DNA from: DASYQD01 sp963837455
Lineage (GTDB): Bacteria; Acidobacteriota; Thermoanaerobaculia; Multivoradales; JAIOJS01
NCBI GenBank assembly: GCA_963837455.1
Contig: CAWINM010000012.1
Coordinates: forward strand, 186,001-250,000
Length of the DNA: 64,000 nt
Reading direction: 5' to 3'
Shown: in pieces, positions 30,392-40,731 of the stretch
Layout of the letters: each line of letters opens with the position of its first letter
Numbering within the stretch: position 1 is the stretch's first letter
Made by a program: the position numbers and the translations under genes
The notes under the pieces: model-generated
What the model saw: only the letters and a program-made list of their open reading frames with translations
Told to the model about the DNA's origin: nothing
The model's database searches: none

Positions 30392-30967
30392 TCAGCCGAC
30401 GTTGGTGCGGCCGGTGATGGTGAAGTGGGCCCGGCGGTTCTGCGACCAGCAGGCCTCGTTACTCTCGCCGCAGAACGGGCGCTCCTCGCCGTAACTTACG
30501 GTGCGCAGGCGCGCGGCACCGACGCCGAGGGTCGCCAGGTACTCCTTGGCGGCGTTGGCCCGCTTCTCACCGAGGGCGAGGTTGTAGTCGTTGGTGCCCC
30601 GCTCGTCGGCGTGCCCCTCGATGGTGAGGATGAACTCCGGGTGCGAGGTGAGGAACTTGGCGTTCTGGGCGAGGCGGTCGCGGGCGTCCTGGCGCAGCTC
30701 GAACTGGTCGTAGTCGAAGAAGACGTCGCCCAGCAGCCCCTGGCGCATGGCGAATTCGCTCGCCTCCTGGAGGTCGCCCGAGAGCGGGTCGGGGGTCTGA
30801 TCGCCGCCGATGGTCGGCTCCGGCGCGGAGGAGACCTCTTGCGGCGTGGGCTCCACGGTCGTGGGCTTGATCACCATGTCGGGAGCGGTCGTCGGCTTCT
30901 TCTTGCAGGCTCCGGCGGCGACCACCACGACCACCATCAACAAGGCCACCATGGCTTTCTTCGTCAT
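30392..30967 (-). CDS. pal: Peptidoglycan-associated lipoprotein Pal
   Basis: Pal is an outer-membrane lipoprotein that binds peptidoglycan and links to TolB during cell constriction. The 191-residue protein has a lipobox (VVAAGACKKK) and an OmpA-like peptidoglycan-binding domain with FFDYDQFELRQDARDRL, IEGHADERGTNDYNLALGEKR, split as EGHADERG and DYNLALGEKRA, and RRAHFTITGR. Two Cys near the end (FCGESNEACWS) may form a disulfide. It has its own GAGGAGAA ribosome-binding site before the ATG at 30967. Confidence 0.93.
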   Translation of the reverse strand: MTKKAMVALLMVVVVVAAGACKKKPTTAPDMVIKPTTVEPTPQEVSSAPEPTIGGDQTPDPLSGDLQEASEFAMRQGLLGDVFFDYDQFELRQDARDRLAQNAKFLTSHPEFILTIEGHADERGTNDYNLALGEKRANAAKEYLATLGVGAARLRTVSYGEERPFCGESNEACWSQNRRAHFTITGRTNVG

Positions 30968-31079
30968 GCCGTTCTCCTCGCAGGAACTAAAAATGATCCG
31001 TTGGCATAGGAAAGACTATCAGACAGCCAGCGGCCAGGGGGCACGACGGCCGGCTGTCGCGGCGGTGTCACCGCTCGGT

Positions 31080-32459
31080 TCATTGGGGAGGATAGCCCGA
31101 CCAATCCGGCGCCCAGTTGCTGCCCTCGGCCGTGAGGGGCTCCGAGGGACCGCCGTCGGAGCGCATGACGCGGATCTGGGTCTTGCCACCCTCGGCGCTG
31201 GCGAAGGCGATGAACCTGCCGTCCGGCGACCAGGTCGGCGATTCGTTGCTTCCCGGACCGTTGGTGAGCACCCGGTTGCCCAGCCCGGCGACGTCGGTGA
31301 CGACGATGTCGAACTGGTAGCTGCGCAGGCGACTGGCATAAGCGAGCTGCTTGCCGTCAGGGCTCCAGGCGGCACCGTCGTTGTAGCTGCCGCCGAAGCT
31401 CACCCGCCGCAGGTTGGTGCCCTCCTCGTCCATCACGTAGACGTTGGGGGAGCCGCCGCGGCTGGAGGTAAAGGCGATCAGCGTGCCGCTGGGGCTCCAC
31501 GCCGGGTCGGTGTCGATTCCCGGCGAGTAGGTCAGCCGCTTCATGCCGCTGCCGTCGCGATTGGCGACGAAGATCTCGGTGTTGCCCTCGAGCGAGCGCG
31601 CGAAGGCGATCCGCTTGCCGTCAGGGGAGAAGGTGGGTGAGGTGTTGAACGGGCCCTCGGTGACCATCGGCCGCTTGAGACCGTTGGTGAGGTCGACCAT
31701 GTAGATGGCCGGCTTGCCGTCGAAGAAGGAAACATAGGCGATGGCGTCGCCGGTGGGGCTCCAGGCGGGGGACATCGAGATGGACTTGTGACCGGTGACG
31801 GCACGCTGGTCCATGCCGTCGTAGTCCATGAGGTAGATCTCCTTGAACCCCGAGCGATCCGAATAGAAGGCGAGCGAGGTGAGGGCGATGCCACGGCGGC
31901 CGGTGAAGTAGAGGACCATCTCGTCGGCAAACGAGTGCGCCATGCGGCGGGACAGCTCGAAGCCGCCCCGATAGCGCTTGCCGAGGATGGACTGCCCGCT
32001 CTTGAGGTCGTACACCCGACCCTCGAGCGCCAGGCGGCCACCCTCCTCGTAGAGCTCCCCGAGCAGCAGCACCTCGTTGCCGAGGGAGCGGTACTGCTCG
32101 AAATCGTGGCTGGGATCGCCGGTGAGCTGCGCGGCGGCGAGCTCCGGCGGCCCCTGGATCACGAAGATGCCGGTGTGCTCGAGGTCGGTGCGGACCGTCT
32201 GCTCGAGCTGGGCCGCCGCCTGCTGCGCCGCCGCCGAGAGCGTCCCGCGCACCTTGAAGGCAGGCGCGGCGAGCTTGAGCGGCGCCTCCTCTCCCGGCCG
32301 CAGCTCGACGGTGACCTCGGAGCCGGGGGAGGTGGAAGGCACTGGGGAGGATGGGGCCGGCGGTGGCGCCTGCGCCGCCGCCAAGGTCGCCACGAGCAAG
32401 GGCAGACAGACGGCCGCTCGACGGTGGAGCGGTCGGGGGAAGGGTCGGGTTCTCGTCAT
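31080..32459 (-). CDS. tolB: Tol-Pal system periplasmic protein TolB
   Basis: TolB is a periplasmic beta-propeller that shuttles between TolA and Pal. The 459-residue protein has a signal peptide (AVCLPLLVATLAAAQA), an N-terminal D1 domain and six WD40-like blades with recurring motifs such as SPAWSPTGDAIAYVSFFDGK, SPTFSPDGKRIAFARS and SPTWSPDGRFIAFASAEGGK. It ends at WAPDWSGYPPQ. A 112-base gap separates it from pal and contains a partial hairpin and a possible pal promoter. Confidence 0.95.
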   Translation of the reverse strand: MTRTRPFPRPLHRRAAVCLPLLVATLAAAQAPPPAPSSPVPSTSPGSEVTVELRPGEEAPLKLAAPAFKVRGTLSAAAQQAAAQLEQTVRTDLEHTGIFVIQGPPELAAAQLTGDPSHDFEQYRSLGNEVLLLGELYEEGGRLALEGRVYDLKSGQSILGKRYRGGFELSRRMAHSFADEMVLYFTGRRGIALTSLAFYSDRSGFKEIYLMDYDGMDQRAVTGHKSISMSPAWSPTGDAIAYVSFFDGKPAIYMVDLTNGLKRPMVTEGPFNTSPTFSPDGKRIAFARSLEGNTEIFVANRDGSGMKRLTYSPGIDTDPAWSPSGTLIAFTSSRGGSPNVYVMDEEGTNLRRVSFGGSYNDGAAWSPDGKQLAYASRLRSYQFDIVVTDVAGLGNRVLTNGPGSNESPTWSPDGRFIAFASAEGGKTQIRVMRSDGGPSEPLTAEGSNWAPDWSGYPPQ

Positions 32460-32478
32460 GTAGTGGGTACCGGCCGCC

Positions 32479-33314
32479 TCAGCGGAAGATGAGGTTCACA
32501 CCAAGCTCCCCCTCCCGATAGCTGCGCGGCAACGGTGGGAGCGGCGCCGCCGCCTTCAATGCCCGCAGCGCGGCGAGGTCGAAGGAATTGTAGCCCGAGG
32601 AGTTGATCAGCTCGACGTCCTCGACGGTGCCGTCTCGCTGGATGCGGAAGTGCACCGTCGCTTCCACGCCGCTGCCGAGCGGTGGCCGCACCCACTGGGC
32701 GCGGATGAGCAGCAACATGCGGTCGAGGTAGTAGCCGTAGGTGAAGGTGGGGTTGTCGACACCGCCGACGGTGGCGGTGAAGGGCGAGTCGGCGCGGCCG
32801 CTGGGTGCTCCTTGTGGTCCCGGTGGGCCGGTGGCAGGCTCGGAGGGCGGCGAGGCGACCGGGGCCGGCATCGGCGTGGCGGTACGCTCCGGCACCTCGG
32901 GCGGCGGCTTGCTGGGGGCGGGCACCGCGCTGGGGGCCGGAGCCACACTGGGCTCCGGCTCCGGCTCCGGCTCGGGCGGCGGCGTTGGCTTCGGTGCCGG
33001 TGCGGGAGTGCGCGCCCGGGTCGCCGGCCGCTGCGTGCCACGAGCCGGCGCCGGCACCAGCTGCACGGGCACGAACTCCAACGGTCGCGGGGGCCTGGCG
33101 AAGAGTCGTGGGCCGAAGATGGCGCCGCCCAGCACCAGGGCGTGCAGCAGGCCGGCACCGGTGCCGCCGAGCAGCCGCCGGGGCCAGCGGCGCCCGGAGC
33201 GACGGAGCTCGAGCAGACGGTCGAGGTTGTCCTGGGTTTCGACCCGGCGGGCCGCGGTGGAGGTGACGACGGCGCGGTCCCCAGGGCGTGGACCGGGAGG
33301 TCGCGGCGACGGCG

Positions 33315-33318
<4 letters not shown>
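32479..33318 (-). CDS. tolA: TolA-like TonB-family protein
   Basis: This 279-residue protein links the TolQ-TolR motor to the outer membrane. One membrane helix (GAGLLHALVLGGAIFGPRLF) follows an unusually long ~45-residue cytoplasmic N-terminus. A Pro/Glu-rich linker (PAPAPKPTPPPEPEPEPE) replaces the long Ala-rich coil of E. coli TolA. A TonB-like C-terminal fold has LDRMLLLIRAQWVRPPLGSG and VHFRIQRDGTVEDVELINSS. It overlaps tolR by 4 bases. TolA rather than TonB is inferred from its place between tolR and tolB. Confidence 0.85.
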
Positions 33319-33755
<437 letters not shown>

Positions 33756-33805
33756 GGCTCTAGTTTAGAGGGCCGGGGTGCCGCAGAGGGCAACCAGCCC
33801 GGCGC

Positions 33806-34546
33806 TCAAGTGAAGTTGCGCTCCGTCAGGTTGAGGAACTCGAGGATGAAGTCGTCCATCTCGGTGCGCAGGGCACGCAGGCGGGCCCCGAAGTAGTTGT
33901 AGCCGACGAGGGCGGGGATGGCGGCGCCGAGGCCGGCGGCGGTGTTGATCAGCGCGTCGGCGATGCCGGGGGCGACGGCGACGATCGAGGTCGAGCCGGT
34001 GGCGCCGATGTCGGTGAAGGCAACCATGATCCCCCACACCGTGCCGAAGAGGCCGATGAAAGGGCAGGCGGCGGCGGCGGTGGCGAGGAAGGGGAGCCCC
34101 TTGGTGAGCATCTGGATCTCGATGGCGAGAGCCCGGCGCAGGCTGCGCTCGACGGCAGTGAGCGACTTGATGCGGTACTTCTGCCCGCCGGCGCTCTCCT
34201 CCTCGCGGCGCGCCTTCACCTGGGCGTCGATCTCGACGTAACCGGCCTGAAAGAGGCCCACCATCGGTGACGCCACGTGACGGCTGGTGGCGGCGTTGAC
34301 CTCGCTGAACTTGCGGCTGCGGCGAAAGGTCTCGAGGAACCGCCGCGTGTGACGGTCGCTGCGCGTCAGCTGGAAGAACTTGCCGATCATGATCGTCCAC
34401 GAGGCCAGGGAGAAGAGGGCGAGGAGGCCGAAGATCACCTTTCCCATGACGCCGCTGCCGAGGAAGAGGTCGAAGACCCCCTGGCGGTCACCGACCGAGA
34501 GCTGGGCAACGATCGAAGAGAGCGCGGGGACGAGGGCGCCGATCAT
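33806..34546 (-). CDS. tolQ: Tol-Pal motor protein TolQ/ExbB
   Basis: This 246-residue, three-helix protein forms the pentameric motor around TolR. The first helix is VMGKVIFGLLALFSLASWTI, and the core MotA/ExbB motif includes CPFIGLFGTVWGIMVAF and ADALINTAAGLGAAIPALVG. The ATG at 34546 is chosen because an extended -10 (TGTTACGTT) ends 9 bases before it and the frame upstream is not conserved. It is the first gene of tolQRAB-pal-cpoB. Confidence 0.95.
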   Translation of the reverse strand: MIGALVPALSSIVAQLSVGDRQGVFDLFLGSGVMGKVIFGLLALFSLASWTIMIGKFFQLTRSDRHTRRFLETFRRSRKFSEVNAATSRHVASPMVGLFQAGYVEIDAQVKARREEESAGGQKYRIKSLTAVERSLRRALAIEIQMLTKGLPFLATAAAACPFIGLFGTVWGIMVAFTDIGATGSTSIVAVAPGIADALINTAAGLGAAIPALVGYNYFGARLRALRTEMDDFILEFLNLTERNFT

Positions 34547-34555
34547 GGCGGCGAG

Positions 34556-34564
34556 AACGTAACA
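34556..34564 (-). promoter_or_regulatory. Extended -10 box of the tol-pal operon
   Basis: TGTTACGTT on the minus strand (TG, one base, TACGTT) ends 9 bases before the tolQ ATG, so the tol-pal message would be nearly leaderless. It is divergent from etfB. Confidence 0.5.
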
Positions 34565-34660
34565 CAACCCGCGCCGGTGTGACCTGGGCGCCGCCGGCGG
34601 GCGGGCCGCTGGGCCGGACTGCGTGATAGCCTGCCGCGCCGTTCCGAGGGAGATCCCGCC

Positions 34661-35455
<795 letters not shown>

Positions 35456-35492
35456 TGGGCACGCACACCCTTCCCGCAAGGCAGCTGACCTG

Positions 35493-36491
35493 ATGGCGAC
35501 TCCCAAGGTGTGGGCGGTGCTGCAGCAGCGCGGAGGAGAGCTCCATCGCCAGTCCCGCGAGACGGTGGCGGCGGCGCACGAGCTGGCCGGGCTCCTCGAA
35601 GCCAGGGTCGAGGTGGTGCTGCTCGGCAGCGGTGTCCAGCCGCTCGCCGCGTCGCTGGGTGGGGAGGTGGCCGCCGAGCGGATCTGGATCGCCGATCACG
35701 CGGCGCTCGCCGACTACACGCCAGGGGCCTACGTCGCCGCGCTGGCGCCGGCGATCCGCGCCGAGGCGCCCTCGCACGTGCTGTTTCCCCACACCTACCA
35801 GTCGGTGGAGTACTTCCCCCGCCTCGCCCAGCAGGTCGACGGGGCCATCGTGCCGGCGGTGGCGAGCTTCCGACTCGCCGACGGCGCCATCCTGTGGACC
35901 CGGCCGGTGCTCGGCGGCAAGCTGCAGGCCGAGGTCCGGGTGAAGCCCACCTGCCGCGGGCCGGTGCTGGCGAGCCTGCAACCGGGCGCCGTCTCGGCCG
36001 CCCGCTTGCAAACAGGCACGGCACCCGTGCAGTCCCTGCCCACCGATTCCTTGAGCGGGCTCGCGCCCGACCGCGAGATCCTCGGCGTCGAGTCGGCGGC
36101 CAAGGAGGAAGTCGACCTCACCAAGGCGGAGATCATCGTCGCCGCCGGCCGGGGTGTTGGCGGTGCCGACAAGATGGGGGTCGTCGATCAGCTCGCGCAA
36201 GCCCTCGGCGCCGAGATCGGCGCCAGCCGCCCGGTGATCGACAATGGCTGGCTGCCGCGCGACCGCCAGATCGGCTCCTCGGGGCAGACGGTGGCACCGA
36301 AGCTCTACGTCGCCGTGGGGATCTCGGGAGCCATCCAGCACCTGGTGGGCATGAAGGGCTCCTCCTGCGTGGTCGCCATCAACAAGGACCCCAACGCGCC
36401 GATCTTCGCCGTCGCCCGCTACGGCATCGTGGGCGACCTCCACGAGGTGCTGCCGGCCCTGACGGCCGCCATCAGGGAGGCAAAGGCGTGA
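35493..36491 (+). CDS. etfA: Electron transfer flavoprotein alpha subunit
   Basis: ETF-alpha binds FAD and forms a heterodimer with EtfB. The 332-residue protein has an N-terminal domain (VLFPHTYQSVEYFPRLAQQV) and the FAD-binding C-terminal half with signatures IVAAGRGVGGADKMGVVDQL, GASRPVIDNGWLPRDRQIGS, IGSSGQTVAPKLYVAVGISG and QHLVGMKGSSCVVAINKDP. The 3' end overlaps the 3' end of the methyltransferase gene on the other strand by 20 bases. No ETF-quinone oxidoreductase gene is nearby. Confidence 0.96.
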   Translation: MATPKVWAVLQQRGGELHRQSRETVAAAHELAGLLEARVEVVLLGSGVQPLAASLGGEVAAERIWIADHAALADYTPGAYVAALAPAIRAEAPSHVLFPHTYQSVEYFPRLAQQVDGAIVPAVASFRLADGAILWTRPVLGGKLQAEVRVKPTCRGPVLASLQPGAVSAARLQTGTAPVQSLPTDSLSGLAPDREILGVESAAKEEVDLTKAEIIVAAGRGVGGADKMGVVDQLAQALGAEIGASRPVIDNGWLPRDRQIGSSGQTVAPKLYVAVGISGAIQHLVGMKGSSCVVAINKDPNAPIFAVARYGIVGDLHEVLPALTAAIREAKA

Positions 36492-37284
36492 GCCGCGGCG
36501 GCTGAGCCGTGGCGAGCGAGCGGCGGCGCCGGAGCTCGAAGAGCACCACGGCCGCGGCGGTGGCGACATTGAGCGACTCGACCGGCGCCGCGAGCGGGAT
36601 CCGCAGCTCGAGATCGGCCAGACGGCGGGCTGTGGGCGACAGCCCGCCCCCCTCGGCGCCGAGCGCGAGCACTAGCGTCCCGGCGAGCGGCTCGGCATAG
36701 AGATCGCGCCCCCCGTGCGCCACCAGCGCGGCCCAGCCCGGTGCCAGCGGAGAGAGGTGAGCGGCCAGCTCGCCTGCCGAGGTCGCCACCGCCACCGGCA
36801 GGCGCAGCAGGCTCCCCGCCGAGGCGCGAAGAGCACGCGGATGGTTGGGGTGCGCGGTGCCGGGGCTGCAGGCGAGGCCGACGGCACCGGCCGCTTCGGC
36901 GACGCGGGCGATAGCCCCGACGTTGCCGGGATCCTGGACGCCGTCGAGGTAGAGGTACATGCCATCCTGCCGGCGGGGGAGGGAGGCCACCTCGGCACGC
37001 GGGAGACTGACGACGGCGAGGACCCCCTGCGGTGCGTCGGCGTCGCACAGCGAGGCGAGCAGCGAGGGCTCCACTTGCTCGATATCGCACCCGACCCTCG
37101 CGAGCAGCCGTTGCACCGCAGCGTCCGAGGCCAGCGCGGGCGCCACCAGGAGCACCTCGATTGGGAGCCCGGCGGCGAGGGCCTCGGTCACCAGGTGCCG
37201 GCCCTCGAGCAACGCCCTGTCACCTTTACCTTTTCGTAGCCGCCTTATAGTCTTGATCCTTGCGTTTTGGCGGCTGACGATCAT
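36472..37284 (-). CDS. TrmH/SpoU family RNA methyltransferase
   Basis: This 270-residue SPOUT enzyme 2'-O-methylates tRNA or rRNA. The N-terminal substrate-binding part begins IVSRQNARIKTIRRLRKGK, as in 23S rRNA methyltransferases. The knot motifs are DGVQDPGNVGAIARVAEAAG, VLALGAEGGGLSP and IPLAAPVESLNVATAAAVVL. The ATG at 37284 fits the family and a full promoter (TTGGAA-17-TAAGAT) ends 8 bases before it. Its start codon shares bases with the start codon of the divergent gene at 37283. The exact target nucleotide is not known. Confidence 0.9.
   Translation of the reverse strand: MIVSRQNARIKTIRRLRKGKGDRALLEGRHLVTEALAAGLPIEVLLVAPALASDAAVQRLLARVGCDIEQVEPSLLASLCDADAPQGVLAVVSLPRAEVASLPRRQDGMYLYLDGVQDPGNVGAIARVAEAAGAVGLACSPGTAHPNHPRALRASAGSLLRLPVAVATSAGELAAHLSPLAPGWAALVAHGGRDLYAEPLAGTLVLALGAEGGGLSPTARRLADLELRIPLAAPVESLNVATAAAVVLFELRRRRSLATAQPPRLTPLPP
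37246..37251 (+). promoter_or_regulatory. Candidate -10 box for the DUF84 gene
   Basis: TATAGT lies 31 bases before the ATG at 37283, inside the first codons of the divergent methyltransferase gene. TTTACC sits 15 bases upstream as a weak -35. Confidence 0.4.
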
Positions 37285-37897
37285 GGCGGCGGATCTTAGG
37301 GCGTTCTGGGAGCGCTTCCAAACCGGCATCGAGATCGCCGTGGGCAGCTCGGCTTCGCACAAGCTGCTCGGCGTCCGTGACGGTTTCCTGCGTTACTTCC
37401 ACGAGGGGCTCCACCGGGCCATCCCGGTGGTGATCGTTCCCCACGCCGAGGTCGAGGTGCAGCCATGCTTGCCGATCAGCGACGAGGAGGCGATCTCCGC
37501 GGCGCGGCGCGAGACCGCCGCCATGGAGCACCAGCTCGGTGACGCCTACCACTTCTACGTGGCCAGCGAAGGGGGGCTGCACAGCGTCGAAATCGACGGC
37601 AAGCTCCACTACTTCGTCCGCAACTGGACGGTGATCCGGGCGCCAGTGGGGGAGGCCTGGGGAGGGAGCGGCTCGATCCAGCTGCCGGAGGGGATCCTCG
37701 ACGGTCCCACCCCCGACCTCGCGCCGGTCATCATCCCCGGTCGCCGGCGTAGCGGCGGCATGATCGCGTCCATCACCGGTGGCATGGAGACGCGCCGCTC
37801 GGCGGTGGCCACCGCGACGCTGCACGCGCTTTCGACCCTCTTCTACGGGATGCTCGAGAGCCATCCCGGCAGCCGCCGCTACCACACGACGTTGTAG
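37283..37897 (+). CDS. DUF84 family protein (inosine/xanthosine triphosphatase-like)
   Basis: This 204-residue protein resembles YjjX-type nucleotide pyrophosphatases that remove oxidised purine triphosphates. The start IEIAVGSSASHKLLGVRDGFLR is a variant of the family P-loop-like VGS-NPVK motif, and EISD-like residues appear in PISDEEAISAARRET. A HFYVASEGGLHSVEIDGKLH segment and WTVIRAPVGEAWGGSGSIQL match the central and acidic core. The usual N-P-K after VGS is replaced by SASHK, so activity is uncertain. Its ATG overlaps that of the divergent methyltransferase within CATG. Confidence 0.6.
   Translation: MAADLRAFWERFQTGIEIAVGSSASHKLLGVRDGFLRYFHEGLHRAIPVVIVPHAEVEVQPCLPISDEEAISAARRETAAMEHQLGDAYHFYVASEGGLHSVEIDGKLHYFVRNWTVIRAPVGEAWGGSGSIQLPEGILDGPTPDLAPVIIPGRRRSGGMIASITGGMETRRSAVATATLHALSTLFYGMLESHPGSRRYHTTL
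37293..37321 (-). promoter_or_regulatory. Sigma-70 promoter of the TrmH-type gene
   Basis: TTGGAA (37321-37316) and TAAGAT (37298-37293) are spaced by 17 bases, and the -10 ends 8 bases before the ATG at 37284, so the transcript is probably leaderless. The promoter lies within codons of the divergent DUF84 gene. Confidence 0.65.
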
Positions 37898-37927
37898 GCC
37901 TCGTCGGCGCGGTCTCTACCTTCGACC

Positions 37928-40297
37928 TCAGGTCCTCACGCCGAGGAAGAGGTAGACGGAGAGCGCCGCGAAGATCAAACTCGGTCCCGAGACGGCGATC
38001 AGCGGCGGCAAGGTGCCGATCTCTCCGAGCTTGGAGAAGAACGCGTACACCCCGATCAGAACCATGCCCAGCACGAGCGACAAGCCGATGCCGTAGAGGG
38101 CGCCTCGCCTGCCGAGGCGGAACGCGAACGGCAGCGCCACCAGCGCCATGATCAGCGACAGCGCCGGCAGGGCGATCTTGTCGTAGAGCTTCACCTCGAG
38201 GTCGGGGACGGCCTGCCCGCTCTGCTGCAGCTCGTCGACGTAGCGGCGAAGCTCGCCGTAGTGCATCTGGTCGGGCCGCTTCACCTCCGAGGCGAAGTAC
38301 TCGGGCGGCTCTCGGTACGGCGAGAGCACCTGCTCGAAAGACTGGAAGCCGAGCTCCAGCTGGCTCTTGAAGGGACGAGCCCAGCCGTGTTCGAGCACCC
38401 AGCGGCCGCCCTCCCAACGCCCCAGACGGGCGAACAGCCGGTGGTCGAGCTGGTGGTTGCGGTCGAAGCCGAACACCTGGAAGTCGCTGAGCTGCTGGCG
38501 GGCGACGTCGAGGTAGGTGTAGTTGAAGATGTACGGGCCGCGCCCGAACAGCCACTGCCGGTCGACGCGCCGGTAGGTGCGGGCCCGAACCTGCCCCTTC
38601 ATGCGGTCCTTGAGCTGGGCCACCCGCTGATTGGAGGCCGGGAGGACCTCGGCCTGGAGCAGTGCCGCCGTCCCGGCGACGATCGCCGCCGCCGCCACCG
38701 CCGGCAGGGCAAGCCGGTAGAGGCTCACTCCCAGCGCCTTGGAGGCCGTGATCTCGTTGGTCCGCGAGAGCAGGGCGTAAGTCACCAGCGTCGCCACCAG
38801 CACCAGGATCGGAGCGATGTCGAAGAAGATCTGCAGCGAGAGGTACGAGTAGTACTCCAGGAGCACGCCGATGCCTGGACGGTGCTTGAGCATATCGTCG
38901 AGGTTGTCGGTGAAGTCGGCGATCTCGTAGAGCATGATCCCCGAGCAGGTCACGAGCAGGAAGACACGGCTGAACAGTCGTCCGACATAGCGGTCGAGGA
39001 GGTTGGGAAAGCGGAGGGCGAAGCGGGGGATGCGCAGCACGACGTCCGGCGTGCGCTGGCGGATCGCACGTCGGCGCGCTTCCTCCCGGATGCGCCGACG
39101 CTTCAGCTGGCGCCGACGGGCCTCCAGCATCCGCCGTGATGCCACCAGCCGCACCCACCAGCCCAGCCGGCGACCGAGCAGGCCCCGATCCTGGTTGCGA
39201 CGGATGAGCAGAAACGTACCCAGGGCGGCGAAGAACAGGTTGGGGAACCACATCGCCAGCCATGGCGCGATGCGTCCGACGCGCGCCGCGTCTTCGCCGT
39301 TGGAGAGCATGACGTAGAAGGCCATGATCACGGCGATCGAGAGCGCGAACCCCGAGGACTTGCCGCCGCGCCGGTTGTTGAAGCCCAGCGGCAGGGCGAA
39401 CAGGCCGAACACCAGGCAAGCAGCCGGAATGGAGAACTTCTTGTGGATCTCCACCCACGCCAGCCGCCTGGTCTCGATGTCGCGCTTGGGGTCGTCGGCC
39501 CATTGCCGCAGCTCGGTGAGGGTCAGCTCGCGGACCCCCTTGGTGGCAGGCAGCTTCACCCGCTGGCTGGTGGTGAACTGGTCGTCGAGCACCACGTCGA
39601 GGGAGTCGTGGTTGATGAGGTCGTAGTTCTGCGGGTGGTCGAGATCCACCTTGTGCGTGTAGGCGCCCTCCAGGTGCAGGACGATGTTCTCGCCGGCCTT
39701 GTCGATCTGCAGTCGCCCGGTGCGCGCCACGGTCACCGTGTTGATCGACTGCGGCACCGAGGGAGCGAGGAAGACACCCTTCCACAGATCGGTCCCCGGC
39801 TCCATGTCGAACACGTAGAGGACGATGCCCTCCCATTCCTCGTAGAACACCCGCGGCTCGACCTGCCGCGCGGCGGTCTGCGCGAAGATCTCCAGCGGCT
39901 GCACCTGGAGCGCATGGTTGGCCCGCGGCAGCAGGTAGGCCAAGAAGAAGACGTTCACGGCCGTGAGCAGGGCGGAGAGGAGCAGGATCGGCCGGTAGAG
40001 CGTGAACAGGCTCACTCCCGACGCCCGCATCGCCACCAGCTCGCTGTCGGATGCCAGCCGGCCGATGGCGATGAGGATGCCGAACAGCAGCGACATGGGG
40101 AGCGTCAGCACCACGATGTTGGGTAGCGTGTAGAGGACCAGTCGCCCGACCTCACCCGGCGACAGCCCGCGGCGGATGATCATGTCTGCCGAACGGAAAA
40201 GGAACCGGACGAGCATGATGAAGGTGTAGATCGAGAACCCCAGGGCGAGGGGCCCAACGGTTTCTCCGATCACGTAGCGATCCAGCCGGCGCAGCAT
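37928..40297 (-). CDS. Fused LptF-LptG lipopolysaccharide export permease
   Basis: LptF and LptG form the membrane half of the LptB2FGC ABC transporter that lifts LPS from the inner membrane. Here one 789-residue chain holds two YjgP/YjgQ permease units. The first (residues ~1-360) begins LRRLDRYVIGETVGPLALGF and ends in a helix pair with ACLVFGLFALPLGFNNRRGG. A basic linker of ~65 residues (RRRQLKRRRIREEARRRAIR) joins the second unit, which starts FPNLLDRYVGRLFSRVFLLV and ends LIMALVALPFAFRLGRRGAL. Each has about six helices and a periplasmic jellyroll. The start ATG 40297 is set by the extended -10 at 40315-40307. LptB and LptC/A are at 53-56 kb. Confidence 0.93.
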   Translation of the reverse strand: MLRRLDRYVIGETVGPLALGFSIYTFIMLVRFLFRSADMIIRRGLSPGEVGRLVLYTLPNIVVLTLPMSLLFGILIAIGRLASDSELVAMRASGVSLFTLYRPILLLSALLTAVNVFFLAYLLPRANHALQVQPLEIFAQTAARQVEPRVFYEEWEGIVLYVFDMEPGTDLWKGVFLAPSVPQSINTVTVARTGRLQIDKAGENIVLHLEGAYTHKVDLDHPQNYDLINHDSLDVVLDDQFTTSQRVKLPATKGVRELTLTELRQWADDPKRDIETRRLAWVEIHKKFSIPAACLVFGLFALPLGFNNRRGGKSSGFALSIAVIMAFYVMLSNGEDAARVGRIAPWLAMWFPNLFFAALGTFLLIRRNQDRGLLGRRLGWWVRLVASRRMLEARRRQLKRRRIREEARRRAIRQRTPDVVLRIPRFALRFPNLLDRYVGRLFSRVFLLVTCSGIMLYEIADFTDNLDDMLKHRPGIGVLLEYYSYLSLQIFFDIAPILVLVATLVTYALLSRTNEITASKALGVSLYRLALPAVAAAAIVAGTAALLQAEVLPASNQRVAQLKDRMKGQVRARTYRRVDRQWLFGRGPYIFNYTYLDVARQQLSDFQVFGFDRNHQLDHRLFARLGRWEGGRWVLEHGWARPFKSQLELGFQSFEQVLSPYREPPEYFASEVKRPDQMHYGELRRYVDELQQSGQAVPDLEVKLYDKIALPALSLIMALVALPFAFRLGRRGALYGIGLSLVLGMVLIGVYAFFSKLGEIGTLPPLIAVSGPSLIFAALSVYLFLGVRT

Positions 40298-40306
40298 GCG
40301 GCAGCG

Positions 40307-40315
40307 ATTATGCCA
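40307..40315 (-). promoter_or_regulatory. Extended -10 box for lptFG
   Basis: TGGCATAAT on the minus strand (TG, one base, CATAAT) ends 9 bases before the ATG at 40297. Confidence 0.5.
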
Positions 40316-40713
40316 GCGGTCCGAGGTCTCAGCGGAGAGCGGAGCCCACCCAGCCAACCGCCTCCCACGGCGCGATTGCCAACTTGCGTTGCTTTGGGAG
40401 CAGGGGTGCGACACGGAGGGTGGGCGCCTGCGAAGGCCAGGTCGCCTCGGTGGCTCTGCCACTGACGATCGCGGTAGGCCGGTTCAGGCGGCTGACACGG
40501 GGCGAAGGGGAGGCCCGCGGCTAGCCATCACCACAGTGGAGTTTACATAATCTATCTTATCGGACTCTGAATTCCACAGGCATTGCCTGCGCACCGGAAA
40601 GGGCGAGCAAGGGTTCAATCGCAAGTTTGTCGGCGGCGGGCGACCGGCAACGGCTGCCGGAGCGCATCAGAGGTGCCGATACGAGGGCCTCACGACCTTC
40701 AACGGGTGGCGGG

Positions 40714-40731
40714 TCTCATCTACCGATGAGA
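40714..40731. terminator. Possible hairpin terminator
   Basis: TCTCATC (40714-40720) pairs with GATGAGA (40725-40731) around TACC. It lies 190 bases beyond the parB stop and could end that transcript. There is no U tract. Confidence 0.35.
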
